Assembly (NCBI RefSeq): GCF_007744075.1
Contig: NZ_CP036266.1
Span: 3,457,748 to 3,521,747, forward strand
DNA: 64,000 bases
From: Gimesia chilikensis
GTDB taxonomy: Bacteria > Planctomycetota > Planctomycetia > Planctomycetales > Planctomycetaceae
Direction: 5' to 3'
Every line of letters begins with the position of its first letter. Positions within the stretch are counted from its first letter, which is position 1. Position numbers and translations under genes: made by a program. Under the pieces are notes generated by a model, which was not told the origin of the DNA, ran no database searches, and saw only the letters and a list, made by a program, of their open reading frames with translations. Below are positions 41,962 through 51,690 of the stretch, piece after piece.

Positions 41962-43086
41962 TTAATCCTGTTGATCTTGAGCGAGATCCTGCATTTTTCT
42001 GTATTTTGACAGCTTCTCCTGCATTTCAGATTTACCGTCGGGAGCAGCTTTCTGGATGGCGGATTCCAGTGTTTTTATGGCCAGTTCGAGCTGGTCATTC
42101 GCCTGATAAGCAGTCGCTAAAGTGTCGAGCAGATTGGCATCCTGTGACTCGGTCAGTTCACAGGCCTGTTTCGCATGCAGCACCGCTGCCTTGGGGTTTC
42201 GAAATTCCGGGTCCTGGCAGGTTGCGTAAAGCCAGGCCAGATCATTGTGTATGATCGGTGAGAGTGGATTGAGTTCAATCGCCCGCTGATAATCTTTTAT
42301 CGCGGCTGCATATTGTTGTTTCTCTTCCCAGACGTCGGCTCGATTTCCAAATACTTGCGATACGAAGTTGTTGAGCTTGATTGCTTCATCGAAGTCTTGC
42401 AGCGCCAGATCGGGTTTCCCCTGCTCCAGATACGCGATGCCGCGGGCATTGAGTGAGTCCACTGCTTTGGGATTCCGTTTCAGAGCTCGATTGAAATCAG
42501 CGATTGCGAATTTTGGCTGATGGTCTTCCAGGTAAAGCATGCCCCGCAGTTGATAGGCGTGTGCGCTGTGCGGGGCCAGTTTGATCGCGTGATTCAGATC
42601 GTCCAGGGCCGCACGACTCTGCTGTTGTAAACGTTGAATTCCGGCCCGGTTAATATACAGATGAGCGTTGTCCGGTTTCAGTTTGATTGCTGCATCAATG
42701 TCAGCTATTGCCGCTTCGTAGTGTTTCAGCTCCTGGCGGGCAATAGCTCGGAGCTGGTACCGCTCCACGGTTGGTTTCTCTTGAATTGCCTTGTCCAGAT
42801 ATGAAATGAGATCGCCCGGGATTCTGACATCACTCTCCCGCACCCAGCCTCCCAACAGAGGCACCCAGAGCCACTCCTGGTTCTTTTCCGTGATGAGCAC
42901 CACTTCTCCGGGGTTGAGTTTCTGTTTGATGCCGTCTGCGGTTTTCAGATCGGCTTCCCTGGATGTCACAATCCGAGTGTGCGGAGCGAGTTTCTGATTT
43001 TCCGCGCTGGCAGCAGGCAGGCAGCATAAAAACAGGTATCCCAGCAGGAGGCCTGGTCGGGGGCTAAACTTTAGAGAGGTGGACAT
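41962..43086 (-). CDS. Secreted TPR-repeat protein with SH3-like N-terminal domain
   Basis: This 374-residue protein has a signal peptide (about 1-28) and a short SH3-like domain (about 35-90: HTRIVTSREADLK, GEVVLITEK, WLWVPLLGGWVRESDV). Six or more tetratricopeptide repeats occupy about 95-345, with AIADIDAAIKLKPDNAHLYINRAG and ALQDFDEAIKLN as clear units. TPRs serve protein interaction and the SH3-like part may bind peptidoglycan or peptides. It is transcribed away from the YTV protein gene. Confidence 0.88.
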   Translation of the reverse strand: MSTSLKFSPRPGLLLGYLFLCCLPAASAENQKLAPHTRIVTSREADLKTADGIKQKLNPGEVVLITEKNQEWLWVPLLGGWVRESDVRIPGDLISYLDKAIQEKPTVERYQLRAIARQELKHYEAAIADIDAAIKLKPDNAHLYINRAGIQRLQQQSRAALDDLNHAIKLAPHSAHAYQLRGMLYLEDHQPKFAIADFNRALKRNPKAVDSLNARGIAYLEQGKPDLALQDFDEAIKLNNFVSQVFGNRADVWEEKQQYAAAIKDYQRAIELNPLSPIIHNDLAWLYATCQDPEFRNPKAAVLHAKQACELTESQDANLLDTLATAYQANDQLELAIKTLESAIQKAAPDGKSEMQEKLSKYRKMQDLAQDQQD

Positions 43087-43306
43087 ATGGTTGCTCGTGG
43101 GGTGGGCTGGTCGTAAGTTCTTTGTGATTGTTAGTTTTTCTTTATAATTGATATTTTCTGTAGAATTCCCATGTTAACATGGTATGCTAGATGCGCGTAC
43201 AACCGTTTTCAAATTTCAGGGAAATCCAACCCAGTCCAATCTGATTTTACGGGTACGTTGTCTTCCGGAACTATGATGTTAGAACAATGATCGAAAGGGG
43301 AGAATC

Positions 43307-44614
43307 GTGAAATCGATACTCAAATTGGTGAGTGTGGCTGCAGCCATCATGATGATGACCACTGCAGTTCAGGCAGGTAAGTGTCGATCGCAGTTGTGTT
43401 GTGTGAGCTCTGCACCTTGTGTGAGCGGATGTGATCCCTGTGCGACGATCACCTGCAAACCCGCCTGCAAGACAGTCGAACAGACTGTGATGGTGCCCGA
43501 GATGGTAACAGAAACCCGCAAGGTTCACTGTACCGCTTATCGGACAGAGACGCGGCAGCGGGATGTCACCATCTACGACAATGTGCCTGAAGTGAAAGAG
43601 ATCACTCAGACTTACACGGCGTATGTTCCTGAAGTTCGCACACGGACTGAGAAGTATGTCGTCTGTAAACCGATCTGGAAGACCTCTCAGAAATCCTACA
43701 CCGTCAACGTGCCCTACTACGAAACCCGAACCGCGACCCGCATGGTCGAACAACGGTTCTGGCGGGATGAGCAGCAGGAATACACGGTCAACGTTCCCTA
43801 CACCGAACAGCGGACCGCGACCCGGATGGTTCAGAAAGTCGTTACCAAAGACGTCCAGCAGACCTACACGGTCAATGTGCCTTACACCGAAAAACGGACC
43901 GGCATGCGGACCGTCATGAAATGCGTGCCCGTCAAGCGCTATCGAACTGTCTGTGAAGATCAGGGACACTGGGAAGATCGTCCTATCGAGACCGCCTGCC
44001 CTGCCCCTGCCTGCGGTGATTGCGGGACCTGTGGCGATTGTTGTCAGCCCGCTTGTACTCCCGTCTGCACACAGCGGGTCTGGGTGCCGAAGATTGTACA
44101 GAAGAAGGTCGAATACACGTCCTACCAGCAGCAGTGCGAGCAGGTACCATTCACTTATGAAGTACAGTGCTGTAAGCCAGAGCAACGGACTTGCACCGTG
44201 CAGGTTTGTGAGACCGTATGTGTTCCCGAGAAGTATACTTACAACGTTCAGCTCTGCCGACCTGAAACCCGGACACGCACCGTCAAAGTCTGCGACGTGA
44301 AATGTGTGCCTCAGCAGTATAACTATCAGGTGCAACTCTGCCGTCAGGAAACTCGGACCTGCGATGTCAAAGTCTGTTCCTTCGTCAAAGAGGAAAAGAC
44401 TCGCCAGGTTAACTACACCGTCTGCGTTCCTGAGCAGCGTACCTGTACACGCACGGTAACCGTCTGCAAGCGTGTGCCCCGTGTCGTGCAGCAGTCTTAC
44501 ACGGTCTGTGTGCCCTACACCGTCGAAAAAGAGGTTCCGGTTCAGGTCTGCCGTAGAGTACCCAAAAAGGTACTGGTTCAGGTCTGTGAGCCAGCCTGTT
44601 CGACCTGTAACTAA
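43307..44614 (+). CDS. YTV-repeat cysteine-rich surface protein
   Basis: This 435-residue exported protein has a signal peptide (about 1-25) and a mature part made of YTV-type repeats. The first half repeats YTVNVPY(Y/T)E followed by RT.TRMV at about 28-30 residue spacing (near 128-210). The second half is Cys-rich with (Y/F).Y.VQLC(R/K)PE.RT(R/C)TV(K/Q)VC units (about 275-380). YTV domains are known in planctomycete surface or cell-envelope proteins; the even cysteines suggest disulphide cross-linking outside the cell. A strong aaggggag site precedes GTG 43307. A terminator follows. Confidence 0.88.
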   Translation: MKSILKLVSVAAAIMMMTTAVQAGKCRSQLCCVSSAPCVSGCDPCATITCKPACKTVEQTVMVPEMVTETRKVHCTAYRTETRQRDVTIYDNVPEVKEITQTYTAYVPEVRTRTEKYVVCKPIWKTSQKSYTVNVPYYETRTATRMVEQRFWRDEQQEYTVNVPYTEQRTATRMVQKVVTKDVQQTYTVNVPYTEKRTGMRTVMKCVPVKRYRTVCEDQGHWEDRPIETACPAPACGDCGTCGDCCQPACTPVCTQRVWVPKIVQKKVEYTSYQQQCEQVPFTYEVQCCKPEQRTCTVQVCETVCVPEKYTYNVQLCRPETRTRTVKVCDVKCVPQQYNYQVQLCRQETRTCDVKVCSFVKEEKTRQVNYTVCVPEQRTCTRTVTVCKRVPRVVQQSYTVCVPYTVEKEVPVQVCRRVPKKVLVQVCEPACSTCN

Positions 44615-44658
44615 TTGCACTGCAGGAGACTCACCCTGCAGACTGTGATAGTCGAAAT

Positions 44659-44693
44659 CAGCCTCATACTTTCGAGTATGAGGCTTTTTTTAT
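44659..44693 (+). terminator. Intrinsic terminator after the YTV gene
   Basis: A perfect 10-base-pair stem (gcctcatact / agtatgaggc) with a UUCG tetraloop is followed by seven T residues. Confidence 0.95.
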
Positions 44694-44744
44694 AAACTAA
44701 GTAATACGAAACGGTTTTTTATTCTATCAAGTACGAGTGATCTG

Positions 44745-45845
44745 ATGTCTGCAGATTTAGCGAACGGGAACCCTCCCTCACGGTTTACCGAGGAATTTGA
44801 ACAACTGACTGCTACACTGTCCCAACTGGCCACTGGTGCGGAGGCCGAGTTGAACTGGCCTGCCGAAGCCTGGAACGCTCTGAAAGAGGCTGGGGTCCTG
44901 GGCTGGAATGTACCTGTGGAGTTTGGGGGAGCAGATTTTGACTCACTTGAAATGACCTATGGTTATATTCGCCTGGCAGAAGCCTGTCTCACGACAACAT
45001 TCGTGTTGACCCAGTTCAATGCGGCCTGTCAGCGGATCAACTGGTCCGCGGATACTGATTTCAAAACCACCGTATTCCAGGAACTGGTCAACGGAACGAA
45101 GTTCGCCACCGTCGGTATTTCGCATCTGACTACTTCTCGTCAGCATTTAAAGAAGCCGACCGTGAGTGCGCGTTCGGATGAGAACGGCTGGATTCTCGAT
45201 GGTTTCGTTCCCTGGGTCACCGGGGCCGTCCACGCCGACTACATTGTGACCGGTGGTGTCTGCGAAGACGGAACCCAGATTCTGGCACTCGTCGATACAA
45301 CGGCGGAAGGCGTAGACCCGCAGTCCCCGATCGAGATGCTCTCGATGACCGGATCCCATACAGGGGCGGTCAAACTGAACCAGGTACAGATTCCCTCAGA
45401 ACACCTGATTGCAGGTCCTGTGGAACAGGTGATGAAACGCCCCGATGGCCAGGGAGGCGCCGGTTCCCTGACGACCTCTGCCCTCGCACTGGGAGTGGCA
45501 CGACGGGCGATCTCCCGGCTGCAGGAAGAAGCAGAAAAACGTGCAGATCTGCTTGAGATCTATGAACCCCTGCACGCAGAATGCGCGGGGATTTACCGCG
45601 AGATGTTTGAGACCCTGGAAGCAGGAACCTTGAACGGTACGTTCTCTGAGAAAATTCGCGAGCGATCGAATTCGCTGGTGCTGCGGTCTTCACAGGCGCT
45701 GCTGGCTGCTGTGAAAGGAGCGGGGTTTGTCAAAGGGCATCCCGCAGAACGGGCGATTCGTGAGGCGATGTTCTTTCTGGTCTGGTCCTGCCCGCAACCG
45801 GTCGTACATGCCAATATGCGGGAGTTTGCCTGCGTGCTCGACTGA
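44745..45845 (+). CDS. Acyl-CoA dehydrogenase family protein
   Basis: This 366-residue flavoprotein of the acyl-CoA dehydrogenase fold has an N-terminal helical domain (LKEAGVLGWNVPVEFGGADF near 40-60), a beta-domain with GISHLTTSRQH and WVTGAVHADYIVTG, and a C-terminal four-helix part ending LVWSCPQPVVHANMREFA. The usual catalytic Glu and R..Q.FG motifs are not evident, so it may be an oxidase, a flavin-dependent monooxygenase relative or a divergent member. No beta-oxidation genes are adjacent. It converges on the phosphate transporter with a 6-base gap. Confidence 0.82.
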   Translation: MSADLANGNPPSRFTEEFEQLTATLSQLATGAEAELNWPAEAWNALKEAGVLGWNVPVEFGGADFDSLEMTYGYIRLAEACLTTTFVLTQFNAACQRINWSADTDFKTTVFQELVNGTKFATVGISHLTTSRQHLKKPTVSARSDENGWILDGFVPWVTGAVHADYIVTGGVCEDGTQILALVDTTAEGVDPQSPIEMLSMTGSHTGAVKLNQVQIPSEHLIAGPVEQVMKRPDGQGGAGSLTTSALALGVARRAISRLQEEAEKRADLLEIYEPLHAECAGIYREMFETLEAGTLNGTFSEKIRERSNSLVLRSSQALLAAVKGAGFVKGHPAERAIREAMFFLVWSCPQPVVHANMREFACVLD

Positions 45846-45851
45846 AGCTGA

Positions 45852-47516
45852 TTACTTTTCTCCGGCCATGGCTTCGGCCAGGTTGATGATGTGATCCCGG
45901 ACACGCCGCATGGCATTCAGTGTGGATGTGTAAGAGACGTTGATATAGGGATCGACCTTCTCCTCAGAAAGGTAATCCAAGTGCTCTTTGGAGAGCGACT
46001 TGACCTTGTTTTTGATCTCATTGCCGGAGTGCACGGTCGAATCCACAATGTCCCGGTTTTCGTGCTGATAAGCCTCAGTCACCTGGTGCAATTGATGTTC
46101 GACCATCGCCAGCACTTCAAGCAGGGAATCGTTATGCGATTCGTCGAAGCTTCGGCCCTGCTTTTTCAGTTTAAGCCGGAATTTGGCAATCCGCTGCAGA
46201 TAGTCGCTGATCGATTCGTATTCATCTGCCATTCTCAACTGGCAGCGACCCTGGGAAATGACTTCCTGGGAGAGATCCATCGCCAGCAGATGCGTGATGT
46301 AACTGGTGATTTCATCCTGCATCCGGTCCAACTCTTCCTCGTGCTGGAAGAGGACTTCTACTTCCAGAGGGTCAGGCGTGTCCTGGGAAAGGATCCGTTT
46401 CAGAATCTGTACCATTTCATCACAGAGCTTGCCCATTTTGAGCACTTCGCCCCGCGACTGTTCGATCGCCAGCACCGGAGTTTCCAGAATGCGGATATCC
46501 AGGCTGGTCAGGTGGGAAATTTCCTGCGGTTTGTCCCTGACAATCTTGGTGAGCAGCGTGGCAATATTGCCGGCAAATGGCAGGAATACAAGTGTATTCA
46601 GAATATTGAACACCGAATGGGTGGCCGCGATGGCTTTGACGGTTTCCGGAAAGGTCACTTCGCCGTTAACCACGACCTCTTTAGTCACATCGACGTCAAT
46701 CAACCAGGGAATAAATTTGACATACCAGAAAAAGATCGTGGAAATCCAGAGCACGCCGCCGATATTGAACAGAAAATGGAAGTAAGCGGCACGACGGGCA
46801 TTCGTTGTGGTACCGATTGAAGCCAGCAGAGCGGTAACCGTAGTCCCAATGTTTTCTCCCAGAACGAGGGCTGCTGCCGTTTCAAAGGGAATCAGACCAC
46901 TGGATGCCAGGGAGATGGTAATCCCCAGAGTTGCAGAAGAGGACTGCACAAGCACAGTCAGAATGCAGCCCACCAGCATACACTGGAAGACGCCCAGAAA
47001 CGTATTGGCCTGGAAGTGCAGAAACCACTGGCGGAACTCGGGCATCTCATGAATGAACTTACAAGACTCTTTCATGAGCTGTAAGCCAAAGAAGACCATA
47101 CCGACCCCCATGATCGCCAGGGCCACGTATCGCAGTCGTTCATTCTTGGAAAACAGATAGACGAACGCCGCGATTCCCAGCATGGGGAGACCGTACTTAC
47201 CGATCTTCAGCACCAGAATCCAGCCGGTAACGGTCGTACCGACGTTGGCGCCCATGATCACGCCAATTGCCTGTGTCAGTGACATCAGGCCGCCATTGAC
47301 GAACCCGACTGTCATCACGGTTGTCACAGAACTGGACTGAACGAGAACCGTGACCAGGAAGCCCACAACTGTTGCCAGCAGCCGGTTGTTAGTGACGGCA
47401 CCAATCAGCCGTTTCAAACTGGCTCCTGCAATAGATTGAAGACCCTGGGACATGTACTTCATTCCCAGGAGGAAAATTCCCAGACCGCCAATGAGGGTGG
47501 TCGTCATTTCAAACAT
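45852..47516 (-). CDS. Na+/phosphate cotransporter (NptA/PNaS family) with PhoU-like domain
   Basis: This 554-residue transporter has two inverted repeat halves, each with the QSSS signature (VLVQSSSVTTVMTVGFVN near 58-75; VLVQSSSATLGITI near 190-203), and further helices to about 340. The C-terminal third (about 340-550) is helical and resembles PhoU/DUF47. It takes up phosphate with sodium; the PhoU-like part is thought to regulate. No pst or pho genes are next to it. The start at ATG 47516 leaves a 300-base gap to the tRNA. Confidence 0.92.
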   Translation of the reverse strand: MFEMTTTLIGGLGIFLLGMKYMSQGLQSIAGASLKRLIGAVTNNRLLATVVGFLVTVLVQSSSVTTVMTVGFVNGGLMSLTQAIGVIMGANVGTTVTGWILVLKIGKYGLPMLGIAAFVYLFSKNERLRYVALAIMGVGMVFFGLQLMKESCKFIHEMPEFRQWFLHFQANTFLGVFQCMLVGCILTVLVQSSSATLGITISLASSGLIPFETAAALVLGENIGTTVTALLASIGTTTNARRAAYFHFLFNIGGVLWISTIFFWYVKFIPWLIDVDVTKEVVVNGEVTFPETVKAIAATHSVFNILNTLVFLPFAGNIATLLTKIVRDKPQEISHLTSLDIRILETPVLAIEQSRGEVLKMGKLCDEMVQILKRILSQDTPDPLEVEVLFQHEEELDRMQDEITSYITHLLAMDLSQEVISQGRCQLRMADEYESISDYLQRIAKFRLKLKKQGRSFDESHNDSLLEVLAMVEHQLHQVTEAYQHENRDIVDSTVHSGNEIKNKVKSLSKEHLDYLSEEKVDPYINVSYTSTLNAMRRVRDHIINLAEAMAGEK

Positions 47517-47820
47517 GTTGTTTCTGGACCCTGTGGTTGATGTCTCACTCCCCTGATTTCTGCGAAACGGGAGCGTTTAATCGTGTTCGTATGTCTTGAT
47601 GTGTGTGAAACTATCGTTAAGATTTCGCATAGTTATTATGTAGATCAGGTGAGAATACAAGGGAGTAGGCGGCCTGTCTTGGCAGAGACTGCCAAAATTT
47701 TGCCCCTGATCCTTGTAGGATTGCTTCAGGCGCGGTAAATCAGTTCTAAGGCGGTTTTAGAACAATTTCCGCACTATTTTTCGCTGACAGACGTGTTTAA
47801 ACGTTTACTTGGCGCAATAA
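47517..47820. other. Intergenic region between phosphate transporter and tRNA
   Basis: These 304 bases hold the promoter of the minus-strand transporter and the 5' side of the tRNA gene. No coding sequence is supported. Confidence 0.5.
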
Positions 47821-47894
47821 GCCCCCGTAGCTCAATTGGATAGAGTGCTGGCTTCCGAAGCCAGAGGTTGCTGGTTCGAGCCCAGCCGGGGGTA
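47821..47894 (+). tRNA. tRNA-Arg (anticodon CCG)
   Basis: The cloverleaf is complete: acceptor gcccccg / cgggggt, D-arm gctcaattggatagagt, anticodon arm ctggc-ttccgaa-gccag with CCG at positions 34-36, T-arm gctgg-ttcgagc-ccagc, discriminator A. The first acceptor pair is G-U. The CCA end is not encoded. Confidence 0.95.
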
Positions 47895-47992
47895 TTCTGC
47901 TTTGGCCCGCTGCTTACGGGGCTGATTGAGGTGAGGCCTGAACTGCCCTGCACCTTCTCTTCTGACATCCCCTTCTGAATCTTCCCGAGCGA

Positions 47993-48400
47993 TTAACGGC
48001 CATCGTTGTGGTATGTGGAATCTTCAACGCTGGTGTGCTCGTCATCTGATGTTTTCAATGTGATCTCTATAGTGACTCCAAGCACCAGTCCGGCGATTAC
48101 TCCACTCCAGAGATTCGATACCGTCTGCCACATTTGGGCATCGATCGGACCACTTTTGATCGGGGGATCGATAAATATTCCAAAGAGTGTGCCGCAAACA
48201 GTACACGGAATGAGCCACCCTGAGCGAAAGATGAGCGCTGTCATGCTGCCTGCGAACAGGCCGGCATAGAGTCTCCAGTAGGGACCGATGTCGTTCAACC
48301 ACGCGAGTAAAGTAAATACACCCGTGAGGGTGGTCAACAGGATCTGAACAGTCAGCAGTGTCCGGCTGCGTGGGGGGCTGTCGCTGGATGATCTATTCAT
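47993..48400 (-). CDS. Small membrane protein, unknown function
   Basis: This 135-residue protein has about four hydrophobic helices (near residues 12-32, 40-58, 62-80, 100-120) and a polar C-terminal tail of histidine/aspartate residues (SDDEHTSVEDS). Start ATG 48400 (MNRSSSDSPP) gives a short cytoplasmic N terminus; the open frame extends upstream but overlaps the next gene's end. It follows the dioxygenase-like gene on the same strand. No family was recognised. Confidence 0.6.
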   Translation of the reverse strand: MNRSSSDSPPRSRTLLTVQILLTTLTGVFTLLAWLNDIGPYWRLYAGLFAGSMTALIFRSGWLIPCTVCGTLFGIFIDPPIKSGPIDAQMWQTVSNLWSGVIAGLVLGVTIEITLKTSDDEHTSVEDSTYHNDGR

Positions 48401-48441
48401 GAAATGCGTCCCAATCCCGTTTATGACGAAGACTGACTGAC

Positions 48442-49242
48442 TCACCACAGAAACATGCTTGCCTTCTTGTTTAAGATCTGAATCTCATAAACCGCGCTGC
48501 ACGGGGCCTGGGCGACTCCGTAGCAGACGTGGAGCGGCAGCAGATGTTCTTCCCGGGGATGGCAGAACCGGGCTCCATAAACGTCAGCCCATGCGGTCAG
48601 TCGCTGCATTCTCTCTGTCTCCGAATAGTCCGTGCTGCAAAACGTTTCCACGAGCCACTCTTCAAATGACTGATTCATTTTCTGCGACTCAGGAGTCTCG
48701 GCTGAGAAGAAGGCATCCAGATTATGGAAGGAAAATCCCGAGCCGATCACCAGTACTTTTTGCTGGTGAAGTGACTGCAGTGCCTGCCCCATTTGAATGT
48801 GTTGCTGTGGCTCCAGCGAATTCACAATTGACAGCTGGACACAGGGAATATCGGCTTCCGGATACATGATTTTGAGAGGCACAAACATGCCATGATCAAA
48901 TCCGCGTATCTCATCCAGTCGGGCTTCGATATTGCTTTGTTGCAAGAGTTCAGCGACTTCGTGCGCCAGTACAGGCTTGCCCGGGCAGGGATACTGAATT
49001 TGATAGGACTCTTCCGGAAACCCGTGGTAGTCATAGATCAAAGGTGGCTGTTCCCCGGCCGTGATGGTGGGCAGCGACTCTTCCCAGTGGGCACTCACGA
49101 TCACTATCGCAGCGGGTCTGGGGATTTGGGAGGCAATCTGTTTCAGGCAGGAAACCATTTCACGATGGCCGGGATCCCCCAGCAGCGGCAGTGGGCCGCC
49201 CCCATGTGAGAGGAACAGTGCTTTCGGGGACTGTTTCGTCAT
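48442..49242 (-). CDS. Extradiol ring-cleavage dioxygenase, DODA/LigB type
   Basis: This 266-residue class III extradiol dioxygenase-like protein of the 4,5-DOPA dioxygenase group has the metal-binding His13 in SHGGGPLPLLGDP, then SAHWEES, a DHGMFVPLKIMYP segment and SGFSFHNL. This family usually uses Zn or Fe(II) to open catechol-type rings; in bacteria the substrate is often unknown. C-terminal region: HPREEHLLPLHVCYG. The upstream neighbour is the LexA-like gene (59-base gap). Confidence 0.9.
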   Translation of the reverse strand: MTKQSPKALFLSHGGGPLPLLGDPGHREMVSCLKQIASQIPRPAAIVIVSAHWEESLPTITAGEQPPLIYDYHGFPEESYQIQYPCPGKPVLAHEVAELLQQSNIEARLDEIRGFDHGMFVPLKIMYPEADIPCVQLSIVNSLEPQQHIQMGQALQSLHQQKVLVIGSGFSFHNLDAFFSAETPESQKMNQSFEEWLVETFCSTDYSETERMQRLTAWADVYGARFCHPREEHLLPLHVCYGVAQAPCSAVYEIQILNKKASMFLW

Positions 49243-49300
49243 GACCTGCTTCTCTCAATGCTGCTGGCTGGCGAAAGGGGAGGACGTGATTCCGATTTGC

Positions 49301-49546
49301 TCAGGAAACGGTCCCTGAAAATCGCATACGCAGGTTTTCGATGACTTCGATGCCGCGGGGCATGGTGCCGATGCGTTTGAGGCGGCCTTTGTGTTCCAGG
49401 GCTTTGAGGTGGTCGACAACGCCGTTGGTGGATCTGATGCCGAAGGCGGCGCCGATTTCCCGTACGGTGGGGGCGGCCCCTGCTCTGGCTCGGTAAACGC
49501 GGATGAAACTGAGGATCGCCTGCTGTTTTACTGTGAGTCGTTTCAT
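49301..49546 (-). CDS. Stand-alone LexA-type DNA-binding domain
   Basis: This 81-residue protein matches only the N-terminal winged-helix domain of LexA ([51 protein letters not shown]). It stops a few residues after the wing and linker start (MPRGIEVIE), with no cleavage site and no S24 protease domain. The next gene starts 59 bases later, so the protease is not simply in another frame. Start ATG 49546 is chosen by comparison with E. coli LexA; the upstream-open frame adds 42 non-homologous residues. It could be a non-cleavable repressor of an SOS-like set or of its neighbours. Confidence 0.85.
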   Translation of the reverse strand: MKRLTVKQQAILSFIRVYRARAGAAPTVREIGAAFGIRSTNGVVDHLKALEHKGRLKRIGTMPRGIEVIENLRMRFSGTVS

Positions 49547-49686
49547 GCTCTTAACCTGATCGATGGGGAAATCAGTCAGGCCCTCAATCTGATCGTGGGG
49601 CCTGTGGGAATTTTGACAGACGGCCTGTAGAAATTCCAGAGCAGATTTATCTTCTGGCGTCGGAAAATGCAACTGAACGTGCCAGC

Positions 49687-51087
49687 TTAGATTAGTTCTT
49701 TGATTGGTGAACCATGAGGCAGAATAGGCATGGGGCGGCCGCTGCGGTCCAGGAATTCGTGATTCTGGTCAATGCCCATGAAATGGTAGACAGTGGCCAG
49801 CAGGTCGTTAGGATCCAGCTTGTTGTCCTTGGCGTATTCTCCCTTGGCGGTCGTCGAGCCGATGACCTGTCCCATGGGAGCCCCACCTCCGGAGACCAGG
49901 ACCGACATCGCCCCCGGCCAGTGGTCGCGGCCCGGCTGCATGACCTTGCTTTTGGTGCCGGGTTTCACATCAATCCGGGGTGTGCGGCCGAATTCTCCCG
50001 AGACGACCAGCAGGACTCTCTTATCAAGACCGCGAGCATAAATATCTTCAATCAGTGCCGAAACGGCCCGGTCGAACGGAGGCATCCGCACGCTCAGGTC
50101 GTAATACAGGTCGCCGTTAATCGCGTGGATGTCCCAGTTGGAATGGATGCGGTTTTTCTGGGTACCGGGAATGTCGGGGTTGTTCATATACATCGTGACG
50201 AAGCTGGTGCCCGCTTCGACGAGTCGCCGTGCCAGCAATGCCCGCTGGCCCCATTTGTGTCTGCCGTAACGGTCGCGGGTAGCTTCGCTCTCCTGTGACA
50301 GATCAAAAGCCTGACGGGCTTTGTCACTGGTGAGCATGCCCAGGGCCTGTTCGTTGATGTTATCCAGGGCCTGCATGGAACCGTGCAGGTCGACGTCTCT
50401 GCGGAAGCTGTCAAACGACTGCAGCAGTCCCAGTCGGTCATCGAGGCGATCTTTGACACTGTTGGAAACCGAGAGGTTGGGCACTGAGTAACCCGGCGCA
50501 CCCGGATTCCCACCTACGACAAAGGGCATCGCGGATTCCCCCAGGTAGGCACTGCCACCCCCGTAAGCCCGTGGAGAACTGGCGACATAATTGGGCACGC
50601 CGACGCGACGGTGCTCGCGCATTTTGGCGACGATAGGACCGACGGTGGGAAACTCGGAGACCGGGTTAACGCTCTGTGTTTTACGACCGCTCAGAAAACG
50701 GACTGAACCGCGGGCGTGTTGTGAGTCTTCATGTGAGATGGAGCGGATGATCGAAAATTTATCGGCGACTTTCGCGTGCAGCGGAAGCAGTTCGCAGATC
50801 TCCATGCCGGGCGTCCGCGTAGCGATGGGATTGAGCTGTCCGCGATAGTCACTGGGGGCGTTGGGTTTCATGTCATACGTTTCCATATGACTGGGGCCGC
50901 CCAGCAGCCAGATGAAAATCACTGCGGTATCTTCACGGTTGCCTGCCTGGGGATTGAGTGAGTTAGCCAGTACGCGCTGACGAAGCAGGTCGGCCAGCCC
51001 CAGACCTCCCAGTGCCATGTAACCGGCCTGAAGAAAACTGCGGCGTGACATTGGGCCGGGACAGTAAACAGAACGGTCAGCACTCAT
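49687..51087 (-). CDS. DUF1501 protein, Tat-exported (second copy)
   Basis: This 466-residue DUF1501 protein has a twin-arginine signal (SRRSFLQAG, residues 14-22). [18 protein letters not shown], the [13 protein letters not shown] patch, the metal-type GEFGRTPRI and [12 protein letters not shown] are family typical. It is a paralogue of 4493-5944 with a different binding region. No DUF1549/DUF1553 partner lies next to it here. The start at 51087 has an atg preceded by ggtaact, a weak ribosome site. Confidence 0.9.
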   Translation of the reverse strand: MSADRSVYCPGPMSRRSFLQAGYMALGGLGLADLLRQRVLANSLNPQAGNREDTAVIFIWLLGGPSHMETYDMKPNAPSDYRGQLNPIATRTPGMEICELLPLHAKVADKFSIIRSISHEDSQHARGSVRFLSGRKTQSVNPVSEFPTVGPIVAKMREHRRVGVPNYVASSPRAYGGGSAYLGESAMPFVVGGNPGAPGYSVPNLSVSNSVKDRLDDRLGLLQSFDSFRRDVDLHGSMQALDNINEQALGMLTSDKARQAFDLSQESEATRDRYGRHKWGQRALLARRLVEAGTSFVTMYMNNPDIPGTQKNRIHSNWDIHAINGDLYYDLSVRMPPFDRAVSALIEDIYARGLDKRVLLVVSGEFGRTPRIDVKPGTKSKVMQPGRDHWPGAMSVLVSGGGAPMGQVIGSTTAKGEYAKDNKLDPNDLLATVYHFMGIDQNHEFLDRSGRPMPILPHGSPIKELI

Positions 51088-51456
51088 GAAGTTACCTCTG
51101 GCTTGTGGATACAGGCGGGAACGTCAATTACTTCGGGGGGGCACTTTGTGATGTCGGGATGCAGGAATTTCGCAGGGTTGTTTAGTTTTGATTCTAACCG
51201 TGCGAGTGGATACACACAAGTGGGAATTGATGCGTTTGTCTGTTTCTCCGGAGTTACTGCACTGGCTCTGTCCCACTGTCGGCGCGTACGTTGAGCCTGA
51301 CAGGGGGACCTGGAAAATTCAAAAAGATTCAGAGAGACCGGCTGGCGGATTCAGTCGTGGTGGGAGGTAGGCAGGCTGTGGTGGCAGGGTTTCGCCCGGA
51401 CAGGGGCAGGAAGGCGCGGGTGCGCTTCCTCCGGCTGTCCGATCTGCGAAACCGGT
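51088..51456. other. Intergenic region between DUF1501 and csrA
   Basis: These 369 bases contain no supported gene. They lie downstream of csrA and upstream of the DUF1501 gene on the minus strand and should contain the latter's promoter. No structured repeat or terminator was recognised. Confidence 0.5.
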
Positions 51457-51690
51457 TCAGGAAATCGTACCACAAAAGGAGAGGGAAAACTGAGAATTCT
51501 CACGGTTTCCTTCCTGTGTGGTGGTTTCCTGAGTCACAGTCTGTTTGACCTGCTCAGGACGGGAAATCTGAATTTCCCGGGGGGCGTTAATTCCCAGACG
51601 CACGGTCCCCTTGCGGGTTTCGATAATCGTAATCTGGATGTTGTCGCCAATCTGAATGGATTCGTTGACTTTGCGGGATAAGACCAACAT
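51457..51690 (-). CDS. csrA: Carbon storage regulator
   Basis: This 77-residue CsrA begins [20 protein letters not shown] and keeps the RNA-binding [13 protein letters not shown](Q)I strand with the conserved Arg. A polar tail rich in T/Q/E of about 25 residues extends beyond the usual 60. It binds GGA-containing mRNA leaders and controls translation. A perfect aaggag ribosome site 7 bases before ATG 51690 decides the start. It stands apart from flagellar genes. Confidence 0.95.
   Translation of the reverse strand: MLVLSRKVNESIQIGDNIQITIIETRKGTVRLGINAPREIQISRPEQVKQTVTQETTTQEGNRENSQFSLSFCGTIS

Noticed and set aside
43271-44620. A 449-codon open frame antisense to the YTV-repeat gene.
   Set aside because: Mirrors the repetitive codon use of the real gene. 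The plus strand has the signal peptide, ribosome site and terminator; the antisense product has no family features.
47774-47968. A short minus-strand frame across the tRNA gene.
   Set aside because: A typical false gene over tRNA; the cloverleaf explains the sequence.
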